The notes below the pieces were generated by a model, which was not told the origin of the DNA, did no database searches, and saw nothing but the letters and a program-made list of their open reading frames with translations. A stretch of DNA of 64,000 nucleotides from Epiperipatus broadwayi (Eukaryota; Onychophora; Udeonychophora; Euonychophora; Peripatidae): the NCBI GenBank assembly GCA_028023455.1, contig JAQFVV010006502.1:992001-1056000 (forward strand), read 5' to 3'. Below, one piece after another: positions 35,251-47,545 of this stretch (its first letter is position 1; every line of letters begins with the position of its first letter). Position numbers and translations under genes: made by a program.

Positions 35251-36865
35251 ATGAATGTGATACAAAAAAGTTAACGAATTTCATTCTCCAATCATTTTTA
35301 TCTTAATTTTTGTTAAAAGTATGTATATTCTGAAAAAGAAATATATAATGATATTGGTTATAACTGATATCTACCACATCAATATTAAAATAAAAGGTAA
35401 AAATATAAGAGAAAAAGCATTAATAAATTATGTAAAAGATAACATGGTGAGGCTTATAAAATATAAAATACTTGATCAAAGGTCATATGATATTTTTAAA
35501 AAAATTTCTGAACATTTTTTACCAGTTTTTTGATAAGTTAACAATTATAGACAACATATCTCATAACAACTACCCTATGTGAAAACATATTGTATAAGTC
35601 AGAATAAAGGAGTCTTTCAATAATGCATTTATTATGGACAAAAAGTACAAAAAATTATATTACTTACCTGAAAGGTGATAAAAATTATTTTTTTTTGTTT
35701 TACTTTCTACTGAAAAACCCATTTAATTATAAGTAATTTAATTGCTAATTATGATAAATTGGGGTAATTATCTTTGTAAAAAAATATTAATGGTAATTAC
35801 AATTTTAAGTTGTTATATGTTTCACCTGTATTTGAATTCCAGAGTACCCCCCCCCCAAACATTGAACAAATTGATACTTGAAAAACCTGATTTGTCTTTT
35901 TGGGTATATATTAAATGTGGAAAAAAATTAAATGTTTAAAAAAGTCATAATTTTTAAAAAATCATAAATATTATATGATAACAGAAAAAGTTCAAGATTT
36001 TTAGAACTGGATCACAAATATAGAAGAAAATGATCAGGTAAAAATATAGTTACCAGAATCCAAAATAATTACATAATCTTCATCATACCTGTAAAGAAAT
36101 GCAAATAAAATTTGCCTATAAATTGCAATTGCTTTAATTAGACACTTAAAAAATGAGTACAAGTAATAAGAGAAATATTTCTTCATCCTGGTTAATAAAT
36201 TTGTGTTATTAACTTGCACATACCTCTGAATGTTCAAGGTGACATAATTGAAGTTTATTATTGAATTTTTTTATAGTGTCAACTATTTTTTTTAATTTTT
36301 TATATCAATGTTAATATGAAATCAGTTTCATTTAACAAATAATATTTTATTTTAAAAAATGAAAATTAATATATCACTTTATTATAGTAATCTTGTCACT
36401 GTTTATAAAAATAAACTTTTCCTGTATCACTTTTTACTTTAATTACATTTTATTAAATAGAAACCTTTTATTATAGTATAGTAACTCATGGTTTTAATTA
36501 TTCATAATAGTGACATTTAAAGCAAATAAATAAAATGAATTACTACCTTTCATAAAATTAGCCTGACAAGTCTAGATTAATTGCTGCAGTAAAATGATTC
36601 ATGTCTTTCTGTGATAAAAATCCTCTGTCAATATATTTATCATTACTACCACGACAGGACAGCTTTTTATAAGTTAATGTTATTTAATATTTATATATAT
36701 GTAAATAATAGTTTCTATTATTATTTTTCCCCATGTTTTCTTTTTTTATGTAAAGTTCATTTTAAAATAAATTCATATATATATAGGGAACAATAAATAT
36801 AAGAATTATAAAAATACTTATATATTTTTGTACGATTTCCTTCAGAAAGAAAATGAACATAGAAT
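35251..36865. other. Unassigned AT-rich DNA
   Basis: Contains a run of 10 C (35847-35856). No recognisable gene. Confidence 0.55.
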
Positions 36866-36868
36866 AAA

Positions 36869-37050
36869 TGCGATTAATGTATTCAGGGGGGGGGGGGTAT
36901 ATAAGACATGGCTTGCTAGTGATATTATTTTCGCTTTGGATCCTTTGTGTAAAAAGTCTGCGATTAACATATAATAAAAGGAGTATATAAATAGACTTGG
37001 TTTGCTAATGACATTATTTTAGTTCTTGATCGTTTATATTTAAAAATTCT
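36869..37050. repeat. Diverged two-copy tandem repeat (90-bp period) with a 12-G run
   Basis: Both units start TGCGATTAA and contain GGAGTATATAA or GGTATATAA, then GACNTGGNTTGCTANTGANATTATTTT. The first unit carries an uninterrupted run of 12 G (36886-36897) where the second has AAAAGGAG. Confidence 0.75.
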
Positions 37051-37169
37051 ATCAAATTTGTATTCAAAACAACATATATTTTGTTGACAAATTAATAATT
37101 GATGGAAGTTTGTGTTTTAAAATAATGAATGCCGATTTCTTAAAATATCTTAGTAAATTTAAATATCAA

Positions 37170-37222
37170 ACGTTGGTGGCCTGCCTTCCAAGCAGCTGGA
37201 CCGGGTACGCTTTCGGTCAATG
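37170..37222 (+). pseudogene. tRNA-Gly(TCC) pseudogene, D-arm deleted
   Basis: CGTTGGTGG matches positions 2-10 of a typical eukaryotic tRNA-Gly(TCC). The D arm, about 17 nt, is missing. The anticodon arm CTGCCTTCCAAGCAG is intact with anticodon TCC, and a degenerate T arm and acceptor end (GACCGGGTACGCTTTCGGTC AATG) follow. The B box is altered, so it is probably not transcribed. It could be a dead tRNA copy or the head of a tRNA-Gly-derived SINE. The 35-bp tandem repeat starts within its 3' end. Confidence 0.7.
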
Positions 37223-37286
37223 ATTTGATATATATATATAACGAGTGTCTGTCAATGATTTGATATATATATATAACGAGTGTCTG
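37216..37286. repeat. Two-copy 35-bp tandem repeat
   Basis: GTCAATGATTTGATATATAT...AACGAGTGTCT is repeated exactly twice. The first GTCAATG is the 3' end of the tRNA-Gly pseudogene. Confidence 0.92.
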
Positions 37287-37479
37287 TAATTAGTTAAGCA
37301 AATATATAAAATAAATCCAAACTAACTTTTAGAAAAGATCAAAAATACCAACTAAAAGAGAAAAATATTATAATGTATAACATCAAAAAGTAAAATAAAT
37401 CTATAATAATGTATTATTTCAATGTACTATAGTGAGACTTTAAGAGAAAGAGAAAATGAGCTTTTGAATTTATTAAGAT

Positions 37480-37960
37480 AGTTATCAATCATGTTAATTA
37501 GAGAGACACATGGCTTCAGTTAAACTATGATGCACAACCATGATTAATAAAAAATGAAAACTTATGATTGGCCAAATAAATTTAAACAATCTAAGTCATT
37601 CTCTGGTGTATTTTTGTTCAACATTGCACAAAATAAGTAATTACCATCAAATAATATTTTATATGCTATAATCAATGCATGATTTGAGTTATCAAAGAGT
37701 GGACAATAAATTAAGAAATGTGTCATGATTACATTGGTAAGCCAACACAGCTAAAGTCTTTGTTTACTGACTTAAATCTGTAGTTATTCAAAAATGGGAG
37801 CATTGAAAAAATGAAATAAAATTTCTTTATCAGTAAATGGAATTATTTTCTTGGCTAAGATTTTTTGATGCTTAAAAAAGTACATAATAACTGATCTTCA
37901 AATTATTGGAATAATTTTAAGAACTTGTGACTGATAGAGTTCAAGATGGTAACTTTCAAA
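37480..37960 (-). pseudogene. Possible LINE C-terminal relic
   Basis: Near 37690-37760 one minus-strand frame reads CWLTNVIMTHFLIYCPLF. This resembles the Cys/His motif (C-C-H-C type, -TV-HFL--CP-) found after the reverse transcriptase of some LINEs. The rest is too decayed to follow. It is weak evidence from a single short motif. Confidence 0.25.
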
Positions 37961-38110
37961 GATGGCAATTTGCTATGCTATTTTGACATGAGATTGTGTT
38001 TTATATGCATATTTCTATCTATATACATCAATTTTGATTTCATTGTTTAAATCATTTTTAACAATCTCTTTATACTAAAAAAGCAGTGGTGTGGACAGAC
38101 TTAAAAACAG

Positions 38111-38230
38111 TCAAGCGTTGTTAGCCAAGAGGTCACCGCAGCCGCCATGTAAGCAAGTAGTTGGTTGCAGACATTTGTGGGTTCATGTCCCGGCCGATGC
38201 TATGACATATGAAAAAAAAAAGAAAAAAAC
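38111..38230 (+). mobile_element. tRNA-derived SINE, copy 2
   Basis: The A box is TAGCCAAGAGG (38122-38132, exact consensus) and the B box GGTTCATGTCC (38180-38190). The shared tail CCCGGCCGATGCTATGACATA is followed by A10-type runs (38212-38228). The distance between A and B boxes is longer than in the copy at 14.7 kb, so either the subfamilies differ or one copy has an indel. Confidence 0.75.
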
Positions 38231-38834
38231 TAGAAATTTTTTATTATAATATTATGGGGGTCAAACTGAAAATAAGACACTATTTTTAATGCACTAAATA
38301 TTTTGGCTGGGAAAGGTCCAGAATAGCTTATATTACATAATCTTATTAGGTTACTATTTTAAATAGAATCCATCATCAAAGCAATAAAAATAATTGCCAA
38401 ATCATACATTATAATAGTAATAAAGAAGGTTATATTGATAGTAATAAAAGAAAGTTTTTTTATTTTTAAATATTACTTGTAATGTGTAAATTTTTTATAT
38501 CAGTTTTTCATGACCTGAATAAAGAACAGCTCATAGTTAATGAACTGTTGATATTTAAAATTTCTCCTATTAATAAACTAAATGACCCCTCACTTCATAA
38601 AATGAGAGAGAAAAATCACTACTGTTGGTAAAAGCACTGAGACATTAAATAATAAAAACTGAAATGTTAAACAAGAATGTGTACTAAGTTTTATAATATT
38701 TTTTTATTGTTATACACACAATGACCTTTCAAATAGCTTTAAGCAGCTTTATAAAAGCAATAATCAAAATATAATGCAGATTTAGTTGTAATGTTTTTAA
38801 AATGAATTAACTAAAATCGAGAATAATAGCTTCA

Positions 38835-39110
38835 TCTCATTGGCTATGCTTATGATTGCACTACCGATTCCACATACATGATACAGAATGTTGAAACTAC
38901 TTTAAAGATATTATATAAAAACTTTGGTTTAGGAATTAATATTCAAAAACCTCATAAACATTATCAATTATTGGTGCAAGAATAATTGCAGCAACTTTTA
39001 ATTTTGATAGTTATTAACTTAAAAATCTGAATCAATTTAAAGATCCTGATTGTATTTTAAAAAGATCGACAATCTTGGATCTTTAGATGTTTTGCAAATT
39101 ACAATATTCT
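38835..39110 (+). pseudogene. Possible LINE reverse-transcriptase motif C fragment
   Basis: One frame reads GYAYDIALPIPHTYMI, then LKILYKNFGLGINIQK. This follows the pattern YADDIAL-S, L, GL-IN-KK around the catalytic site of LINE reverse transcriptases, with ADD changed to AYD. A later LKNLNQFKD...CILK may be the YLGS region. It is short and dead. Confidence 0.35.
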
Positions 39111-40085
39111 TTTGCTACATTTAATAAGTTAAATATATATAATTTAATTCTGAAATTAGAAAGACCTACAAATTTAGAAAGGTTTGCTAATAAATAAATT
39201 ATTTTTAACGCCAATATATATATATTTAGAATTTTTTAATCAAAAACAATGAAATTTTTAAACAAGCAAATTATATTATAATTTACTTGTAACATGGGAA
39301 AAGTTTCATTATAAATTAATTAAAAATAAATTAATATTTTAATTAAGCCAGTTAATCTATTTATATTTAATCAATTTTTGCAATAAAATATTTTTCAATT
39401 TGAAATTATATTACGATTAGTAATATTGAAGAAAAGTCAATGGTCCTATATATATATATAGTAAATAATCCCAGAAAAAAATATTTTGCTATATAAATAA
39501 ACACAAATTTGTTAATGATCAAGTAATTGATAAGAGGTTTAATATTTACAAAAAAAAATCATATTTACAAATAGTTAAAATATTTTTTTATTATAATAAA
39601 AAGATTGTTTTGAAAACAAAATTTCAAAAATTTAAATAACTAAGCTTTCTTTTCATTTATTACTTAGAAAATTGCTTAGTAGGTCATTTGACATATTAAA
39701 TATAAAGCAACAAGCTAAACTCAACAGTGATTTTTTATTATCTAAGTTGGTATTTTCATCTACTTACATTCGTCCCCTCTAACTAATTTTATCATTTGAT
39801 AAACAGCTCAAGACATCATTTCTACGATACTTAAAACTATGATACTTAAAATGACTGTTGATGAACATATGTTGAAATACAATAAAAATTATGTCTACAT
39901 GTATGATTTTAATATTTCAGATGCAAATTAACAAATCTTATTTTAAAGTTAAAGTAGAATATAACTGAAGTAATTAGAAAAACTTCCATTTGATGGAATT
40001 GAGATCGGTTTTGGAGAATAATTTCTGATTTTTTTTTTTATATTTATAAATGAAAGTCAGCTTAACTTTATATATAGAAACAAGC
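39111..40085. other. Unassigned AT-rich DNA
   Basis: Nothing recognisable. Confidence 0.6.
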
Positions 40086-40087
40086 TT

Positions 40088-40101
40088 ATAACAACAACAA
40101 C

Positions 40102-40167
<66 letters not shown>
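40088..40167. repeat. (CAA)n(TAA)n microsatellite
   Basis: Four or five CAA units lead into a pure (TAA)n array. It may be the expanded 3' tail of a LINE, but no element body was recognised upstream. Confidence 0.95.
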
Positions 40168-40689
40168 TCAAAATCCACAGCACTATAGGCCAATTATAGA
40201 TCACACATAAATTAATGAAATAATACATATAAGATTTTAAAAAGATATATATCTAGAATGTAAAAAACAACATGAAAAAAAGATGGCATGTCATCACTGT
40301 TATAAATTAAATGTTATGCTTTTTAACAAGAATCATGTTATACTTTTTCTCATTTAAATTAAAATAATTATCATTGCAAAAATCTTTATTGTAAGAGTCC
40401 AATAACCAAAACAGTGGAGAAAATTTAAGAATATCTGAGAAACAGGTTTTAACATAAAAAAGATGAAGGCATAGGTTACAATTCAACCACATAGAATGAA
40501 ATATTGGATATATATTGACAAATTACTTTTTTATTTACAATTTTATATAAAACCTTTGAGTCTCTCCTTGAATGGAAAGATAGTGTGCTGCTTTTATTTA
40601 AACTGACATTTCTGTAAAATTTCTCTCCAATGATTGAACTTTATCAGTATCTGTTTGTGAGTATGGATTTTAGACAACAGATGCATATT

Positions 40690-40709
40690 AAATAATAGTA
40701 GTAGTAGCT

Positions 40710-40751
<42 letters not shown>

Positions 40752-40777
40752 ATGATGATGATGATAATAATAATAGT
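40690..40777. repeat. (TAG)n(ATG)n(TAA)n microsatellite
   Basis: GTA/TAG array with one CTG interruption, then GAT and TAA units. Confidence 0.95.
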
Positions 40778-41000
40778 CGCTTCTCAGTTGTTCATATATT
40801 AACAACCCACTGGTAAAAAGCACCAGTTTTGTTTGCTTAAAATTCATTTAAAGCTTTCATTTGATAAGATAAAATTTTTATCTCTTATTACAAGGTTTTA
40901 TCTTCAATTGCTTAATAACTCATTTATCAAATTTGTTTAAATTTGGCACTCAAAAATTTAGAAAATAATCAATTTATCTCATGATAATTTTCTGACTATT

Positions 41001-42240
41001 ATGGCAATTGAGCTGTCACATGACCAGGTGGCTGGCATCAATTTCACTAACACTGAGTTCCAAAGTTCAAAAATAATACAAACAGATGTTAGTGGTGCTA
41101 AAAATAATACTCACCAGATCAGTAGCAAAAGTAATAATAATCCAATAGTTATAAGTAACAAAAGTAACAATATTTCAAACACTTGTAATTTCAGCAAAAT
41201 TAAATTCCAAAGTTCAAATATAATACAAGCATATGCTAATGTTACTAAAAATAATCCTCAACAGATCAATAGTAAAGGTAGTAATAATCCTATAGATGTT
41301 AATAATGAAGATAATATTTCAACTATTTCCAAGTCAGTTCCAAGATATAAAAAACCCACCCCTCATCATGTCAGAGAACTGGACCTCAATATCCAAATGT
41401 TCAATCCTCCCCTCTACAGTTTAAAACACTGATGTCCTTTTGATAATCAATGATAGGCACAATAATTCAATCCCAAGAGGATTATTTGCAACTTTAAGAT
41501 TTTTTTTCTATTAGGTCCATAATTCTATCTGCTACAAACATTAACATTTCTCTATATAAACTTCCTAGACAATTATTATTTGATGCATATGCTGTGAGAC
41601 ACCATTGTACATATTGCTGACCCTCCAAATCCCCGGTATTTTATAATCAAGTTTTTTCAGACCATTCAGAGAGACCAATTTCAAATGCAAATAAAAACGC
41701 TTGGAAACTTTGCCTTAATTATGGTGAATCCAAATTACTACAACTGTATCATAGGTGCTCAAAAACACCTACTTGGCATACATCCTTAAAAATTACTAGC
41801 ATATGATGCAACCATTTGGCAAAGTTATAGCTTCTCACTCCATATATCTAAAGCATACCCATCCCTAGTAACAGCTATGATTTCAAATTACAACTACATT
41901 TTTACATTGATTTAAACATAATTCCAACACACATCCTCAATCAAGAAGCTATCCTATGTCTATATATCAGAGAATTGAAACCATAGTGCTACTCCTGTCA
42001 CCAGTGGGATCATTTGGCAGTGCAATGTGCTAATCTTCAAACTTCACTTTCAGGAAAACCAGCTGATCACCCAAATTCCCAAATCAATAAAGAACAGCCA
42101 ACAGTAAATCTTTCCATGATTACATTCATCAATAAAATGAGAGTTTAACCATGCACATAATACCTATCATTTACACTCATACACTCTCAATCTTGATGCA
42201 CCACCTATTGATTTGACACTCCATGAGGCATATAATGATA
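41001..42240 (+). pseudogene. Gag/ORF1-like relic with CCHC zinc knuckle
   Basis: The open start 41001-41432 (143 codons) has an Asn/Ser-rich N-terminus with two related blocks: FQSSKIIQTDVSGAKNNTHQ and, about 50 residues later, FQSSNIIQAYANVTKNNPQQ. Several stops and frame changes follow. At 41987-42028 a clean zinc knuckle reads CYSCHQWDHLAVQC (C-X2-C-X4-H-X4-C), preceded by LCLYIREL. A low-complexity N-terminus, a middle domain and a C-terminal CCHC knuckle are usual for the nucleic-acid-binding ORF1 of LINEs or gag of LTR elements. I see no endonuclease or reverse transcriptase directly downstream. It is non-functional as it stands. Confidence 0.5.
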
Positions 42241-42446
42241 ATTATGTTAACTCATTTAATATATAAACAACCCCTGACTCAGATAATATTGTATTCAACA
42301 ATCCTCCAAATGCAGCAATCAAAGCCAGCACTGTCTCTAATATGATTAATATTGACCCCAAAAGCTCATTTATAATTATATATGTGACAGTGACCATAAA
42401 CCTCAAGATAGACAATTTATCTTCTTTTATCACATATACCAGCCTT

Positions 42447-42728
42447 CTATTCTCCCAACACTTTACAGGCACGTTCATAATTAGTGTCATTAGTAAGAAA
42501 ATAATTTGCCAACTGATTAGAAAGTTGAAGACCTTCTCGAATCATTTTTGAAGTGAAAGGAACAGGTTCCACTTCTGTTGATGCTGAACATGGACACTGT
42601 AGACTGTCATGCAAACTGAATGCCCCATAGCTGACTACATGGATCAATCTATTCTTATGTCTCATCAATAACAAAAAATACCCACAACAGCAGACTGGAA
42701 ACATTGTTAAATAGTGAATAACCATCAT
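42447..42728 (-). pseudogene. Unidentified coding fragment, perhaps transposase-like
   Basis: A 93-codon minus frame ends VPFTSKMIREGLQLSNQLA then NYFLTNDTNYERACKVLGE-stop. The helical, charged tail ending in a T-N-ERA-K pattern recalls the C-terminal tails of pogo/Tigger-type proteins. That is an impression from memory; no DDE motif is visible. The upstream part (FPVCCCGYF...) is not recognisable. Confidence 0.25.
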
Positions 42729-42729
42729 T

Positions 42730-43320
42730 ATAAATTCATAATTTTATAACCAGATCTTCATGAATACATTAGAGTTTACATCCACTCTGACTGATGATTC
42801 AAATTAATTACCCTAAAATCTCCTGGATAAATGAAACTAAAACTTACTGCACTTAATGTTTGAGATATCAAATCAGTGGCTAAACTTTTTTAATTAAAAA
42901 GTGATAAGCAATATACAACCATGCATGCTTGGATTGTGTGCGACAAAAATATACAATAGATACCATATTGACCTTGCTAGTTATCTTAATAGACAGGTTT
43001 TTGTGCCTATTCCAGTGACACATCATCCCCATTCCCAGATGCCCATCTTCATCATTCAATATTATTTGCTTGCAGATAAATTTCTTAATCACATTTCACA
43101 TCCATATTGTAACATTAAATATTAACCCTCCTGGTTCTATTCTTAATTCAATTACTATAAGACATGTTTTTCTCCTATTACAAGCAATTTGTAAACTCTT
43201 ATTGCAACATGTAATAGCATGTATCAACTTGTATCTAAGAACTAATGCTTTAACCTATAACTTATGTAACACTTTTTGTGTCTCAATAAAGATTACCTTT
43301 GTAATATAATAATAAATACT
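42730..43320 (+). mobile_element. Probable LINE 3' end with TAA tail
   Basis: The stretch ends in CTCAATAAAGATTACCTTTGTAA followed by TAATAATAAATACTACTAATAG. The same end (AATAAAGATTACTTTGAAACC plus TAA repeats) occurs near 44446, indicating a shared 3' terminus with a polyadenylation-like AATAAA and a TAA tail. The body is not translatable with confidence, and the 5' limit is arbitrary. Confidence 0.45.
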
Positions 43321-44464
43321 ACTAATAGTGATCATAATAAAAATAATATTGAAGATCATTTATCTTTTTCACATGTATGTGGTCATGTGTATTGGTTGTA
43401 TAAGATGAAGTGAGTGAATAAAGAAGGCTTGAAAGTCTGTGTTCAAATCTTCTCTAATAATAATAGTAATACAGTAATAATAATATAAACTATTTATCCC
43501 TCCCTCGGATGTGTCCTGCATTGAATACTACCAGTCCCTTCCCCTTCATATGGATAGCTCACTGTATTCATAAAATAACTCCAAAGTATTTATCATCAAA
43601 TATCTTTTATGGTGGTTGGCAAATATACCTATTGAAGTACTTACAACTTTTTACATCCAAGATTACCTGTGGTTGCTCCCCTGATGCTAAGTAAACAACT
43701 GCCACAATATTTCAAAAAATGGTCACTTGAACCAAATTTTTTTGATTTAATTCTGAAATTAAACATGAATTCTTTCCCTCTTTTCATTTCTTCATATAAC
43801 ACAGACTATATACAAACATTAAGGCTATTGGTGGAGTATGGCATGGAGAAGAGCAACACAATACCAGGTCAAGTTTCACAAGAGATGGCATGCTAACTAA
43901 TTACAGACAAAACAGCATTACACATAATAACATTACAGAGACATACAGCTGTGGTTCAACCTCAGTCATCAGGGCTGTAACATTTAATTTATATTCATTG
44001 TGATGCACTCAATATGCCTTTTGTCTCTGGTAACACCTTCCAGAAACCTGCTCCAATAAGATATACCAGATCAAAGTCAGAGATACCAAAATTTCCCAAC
44101 CAGAAATTTTGGTAGCCATATGGTCAATTCTAAAAATTGTAATAGAATTTTAATAAACTTAACACCCAGTCACTATGGAATACCTGAGCATCCTTAATAT
44201 AGCAAGACCAACACCTAAATACACTAACTAAAACCATGTCCACCCAAAGCAAAGTGATCAAAAGTTCATACCTATATTCTTAGAACCAAACAAAATCAAA
44301 CCCACAACCTGATTCTTTCTAGTGTCATATAACTTTATTTTACTAAAGGACAATTGCATTTATTGAAGAATTGTATCTTGTAATCTTAGTTATTGATGTA
44401 TTTGTTTTCCCTTGTTTAATAATGCAACCAATGATTAAGAACAAATAAAGATTACTTTGAAACC
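43321..44464 (+). mobile_element. Second element with the same 3' end; body undetermined
   Basis: A TAA-rich spacer (about 43440-43490) precedes a moderately GC-rich stretch that ends AATAAAGATTACTTTGAAACC at about 44446-44464, then the (TAA)n array. The short frames in 43509-43896 have no recognisable domain. I infer a degraded LINE-type element from the shared terminus. Confidence 0.35.
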
Positions 44465-44665
<201 letters not shown>

Positions 44666-45348
44666 GCAGGAGTTGTAGCAAAAGCAGCAGCAGTTTGAAT
44701 TAACTCAAATTCTATTATCAAAAATAATAGGAGTAGAAAATTTTAAAACACAAATAAAATTAAAGTAATGATGCATGAATATTGAAAATTACTGCAGTAA
44801 TAGAATTCAAAACAAAAATAATAAATGTACTTCAGTGATTATTTTTAATACCAACTGAATTGACATAAACTATTAAAAATCATAAATCTGTGAATTCTTT
44901 AGGCAACTTTGTATTTATAGACATAAATCTTTTTGAATCTATGGCCACCAATATCATGAAAATGTCTGTTAATATGAAAGATGACTGGCTTTTGAAGTTA
45001 ATTATGATAAGGCTATTTTATTTTTTATATATGTTGTGAGGAAGCCATGGTCATGAGAGAATATTAGTCAAATTTTGTTGTTTGGCTAGTTTTGTAATAT
45101 TATATGATTTTCTATTTTATTTATTATTATCAGTATAATGCATTATTTAATTTTCCATTTTGGATGTTTGGCTATTTATATTTGTAAATAGAATTTATAT
45201 GGTTTGGGGTGATTTTTAATTATTTATGTTTTATATATATATGTTATTAGTAATTTAATTTAATTTAATTGTTTTATTTTAGTATGTAACAGATCATATT
45301 TAATAATTTTCTTTTGCAGAAATAGGGTATATAAAGAAACTGCTTATT

Positions 45349-47480
45349 TTGTCTAATAAAATAGAATATTTAAAGACTCAAATGAATTTTCTTAAGAATT
45401 GTAGGCTTTATATATTTTTCAAATCCTGTAATCTTAGATTGCATAAAAATTTGACTTTGTTTCCTATATATCATTTTGTTTTAAAGTTTAAGTTATTGAT
45501 TTTATATGAATCCGTTACGAAAAATATATATAATTTATCTAATTTAATAGATTTAAAATGTTTCGAAGGACTAGATTTTTGAAATAATTTTACTTATTCT
45601 ACTTAATTTTTTTTTTCCTAAAATGTTTAGATCTAGATGTTAATTTATTTATAATAAAAAAATATATTAACAAGATAAATTGGTTATTAAAAGCGTTTGG
45701 GAAAAAAAGTCTTGTTAATAAAATAAACTCAAGTTATGGGATATTATAATACAAGACTTGATGCTTCATTTATTTTAAATTTGTGTAATTTTGTTTTAAA
45801 TAATTCTGACTAAACACTTTTAAGTAAAGACCCTTCCTTTGTTTCTTTTAAGAATGGAATGTAGGAATTGATTTTATTTCTGCTATTGAATGTTGCAGAA
45901 ATATTTTAGTTAATAATAAAATATATTTATTGTTATTTTGAATAGACAATTACTTGAGAGGGAAAAATTTGCTTTTGTCTCGAAGCAAATACATCTTAAG
46001 AAAGTATTGAAGATCAATATTATTATCTATTAAAAGAAGATGAAAGTGACCATTTTACATTGTTGAATAACAGCGATTTTAAAAATAAAGTTTCTTTAGT
46101 AATAAATAATGGAAAATATTGTATTTTAAATACTGATTCTAATTAGAAAATAAAATCTAAGTTAATTGAAATTATAAAAAATATGAAAAATAAAGAAAAG
46201 ATGGAACTAAGTTGTTATTCTAGTGACTATTTGGCTTCTAAAGTTTTCTTTAATCTGACGCCTCATAAAGATAATTTTCCCTTAAAGTATATTTTTTGAA
46301 TTTAGGAGAGAATTAGTGATAAAATTTTAAAATTTCTTCTAAGAATTTTTAAGAATTATGTAAATTTAAGATCAATTCATGTATCTTCTTCTCTTGTGGC
46401 ATTTGATAAAATAAATGGATTTGTTTTGGAGAATGATTGTGTATTTGTCACTGCAGCAAATAAATCTAGACAACAACTGAAAATGTCAACTGATTGTAAA
46501 CTTAGATCACACTGATAAAAATAATGTTAAATCATTGTAAAATTAGGTAATACATCACCCTGATAAGGGTCCCAGATTGTGCATGCTGATAAGGATTGGA
46601 GGGATTATTTTGTGAAAATAATATATTTATTGTGGAAGTGAAAAAGCTGCAGGTATACTAAAGCCGCCACAGCTATACTAATAAAGTATTGAATATTGGA
46701 ATTGTATGTCAGTCAGTTGATAAAATAAAAAAAAAAAACATTAATGTATTTCTTTCTATTCTAAAGGAACATAAATATTTTTCTGCAGATAAGATTAAGG
46801 ATATTCTTAATTTGCTATTTTTATTAGAAGGTAAAAGTTTAAATTTATGTTTAAAAAATGGCAATTATGAAAATTTGTTAAAAATACAGTCAGCGATTTT
46901 AAAAAAAGTTTTTTTTTCTAAATACAAAATTAAAATTAAACAATTTTTTTTTAAAAAGACAGGAAAAAAAAAGTTATAGCAATCAATCAATTAATAACAA
47001 AAAAGGGGAATAATGGAAATTTGGAAAATACATTCAGCAATTTGAAAATTGCATGCCCCAAAAACTGTACATTGTATTGTTTTTGGTGAGCAACAATGCC
47101 ATCAAGCGGACATGCCCAACTACATTATAATTACCAAAGTTCTATGTATTTTATGTTTAATAATATGTTTTATAAGATTAGAGAAAGATGGGTTATTGGT
47201 TATTTAATCCTTAATGTGCTCTATCTATATTGATTTCTTGGATAGTGTTATTAATCATTTTTCTGTTTCTTTAAAATTATTTGTGAGGTATGTTGATTGT
47301 TTGTTATTCAGAAAAAGAAATTGAAAGATTTTTTGATAGATTGAATACTCTTGATTGTAATATTAATTTTACAACTGGGAGCGATACTTTTGAGTTTGTT
47401 AAATTAAACATTCTAAATTTAAGTGTTGAAAAAGTTGATAATCTTTTAATTTACAGTCATTTTATTAAACAAAAAAAGTA
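45349..47480 (+). pseudogene. Penelope-like reverse transcriptase, broken
   Basis: The order fits Penelope-like proteins. An N-terminal segment reads NKIEYLKTQMNFLKNCRL and continues (45352-45580). A core part near 46200-46460 includes YLASKVFF, PLKYIF and SSLVAFDKINGFVLENDC. A thumb-side segment (46689-46890) contains KDILNLLFLLEGKSLNLCLKNGNYEN. The active-site region at about 47280-47470 reads RYVDCLLF, one base out of frame with IERFFDRLNTLDCNINFTTGSD. The usual YVDD is YVDC here, so the second catalytic Asp is lost. It would have reverse-transcribed element RNA. There are many stops, so it is certainly dead. Confidence 0.65.
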
Positions 47481-47545
47481 AGGAATATGATAAAGCCAAA
47501 CAGTTATCAACCTTTTATTCATAAGAAAATGTATTTATTGAATTT

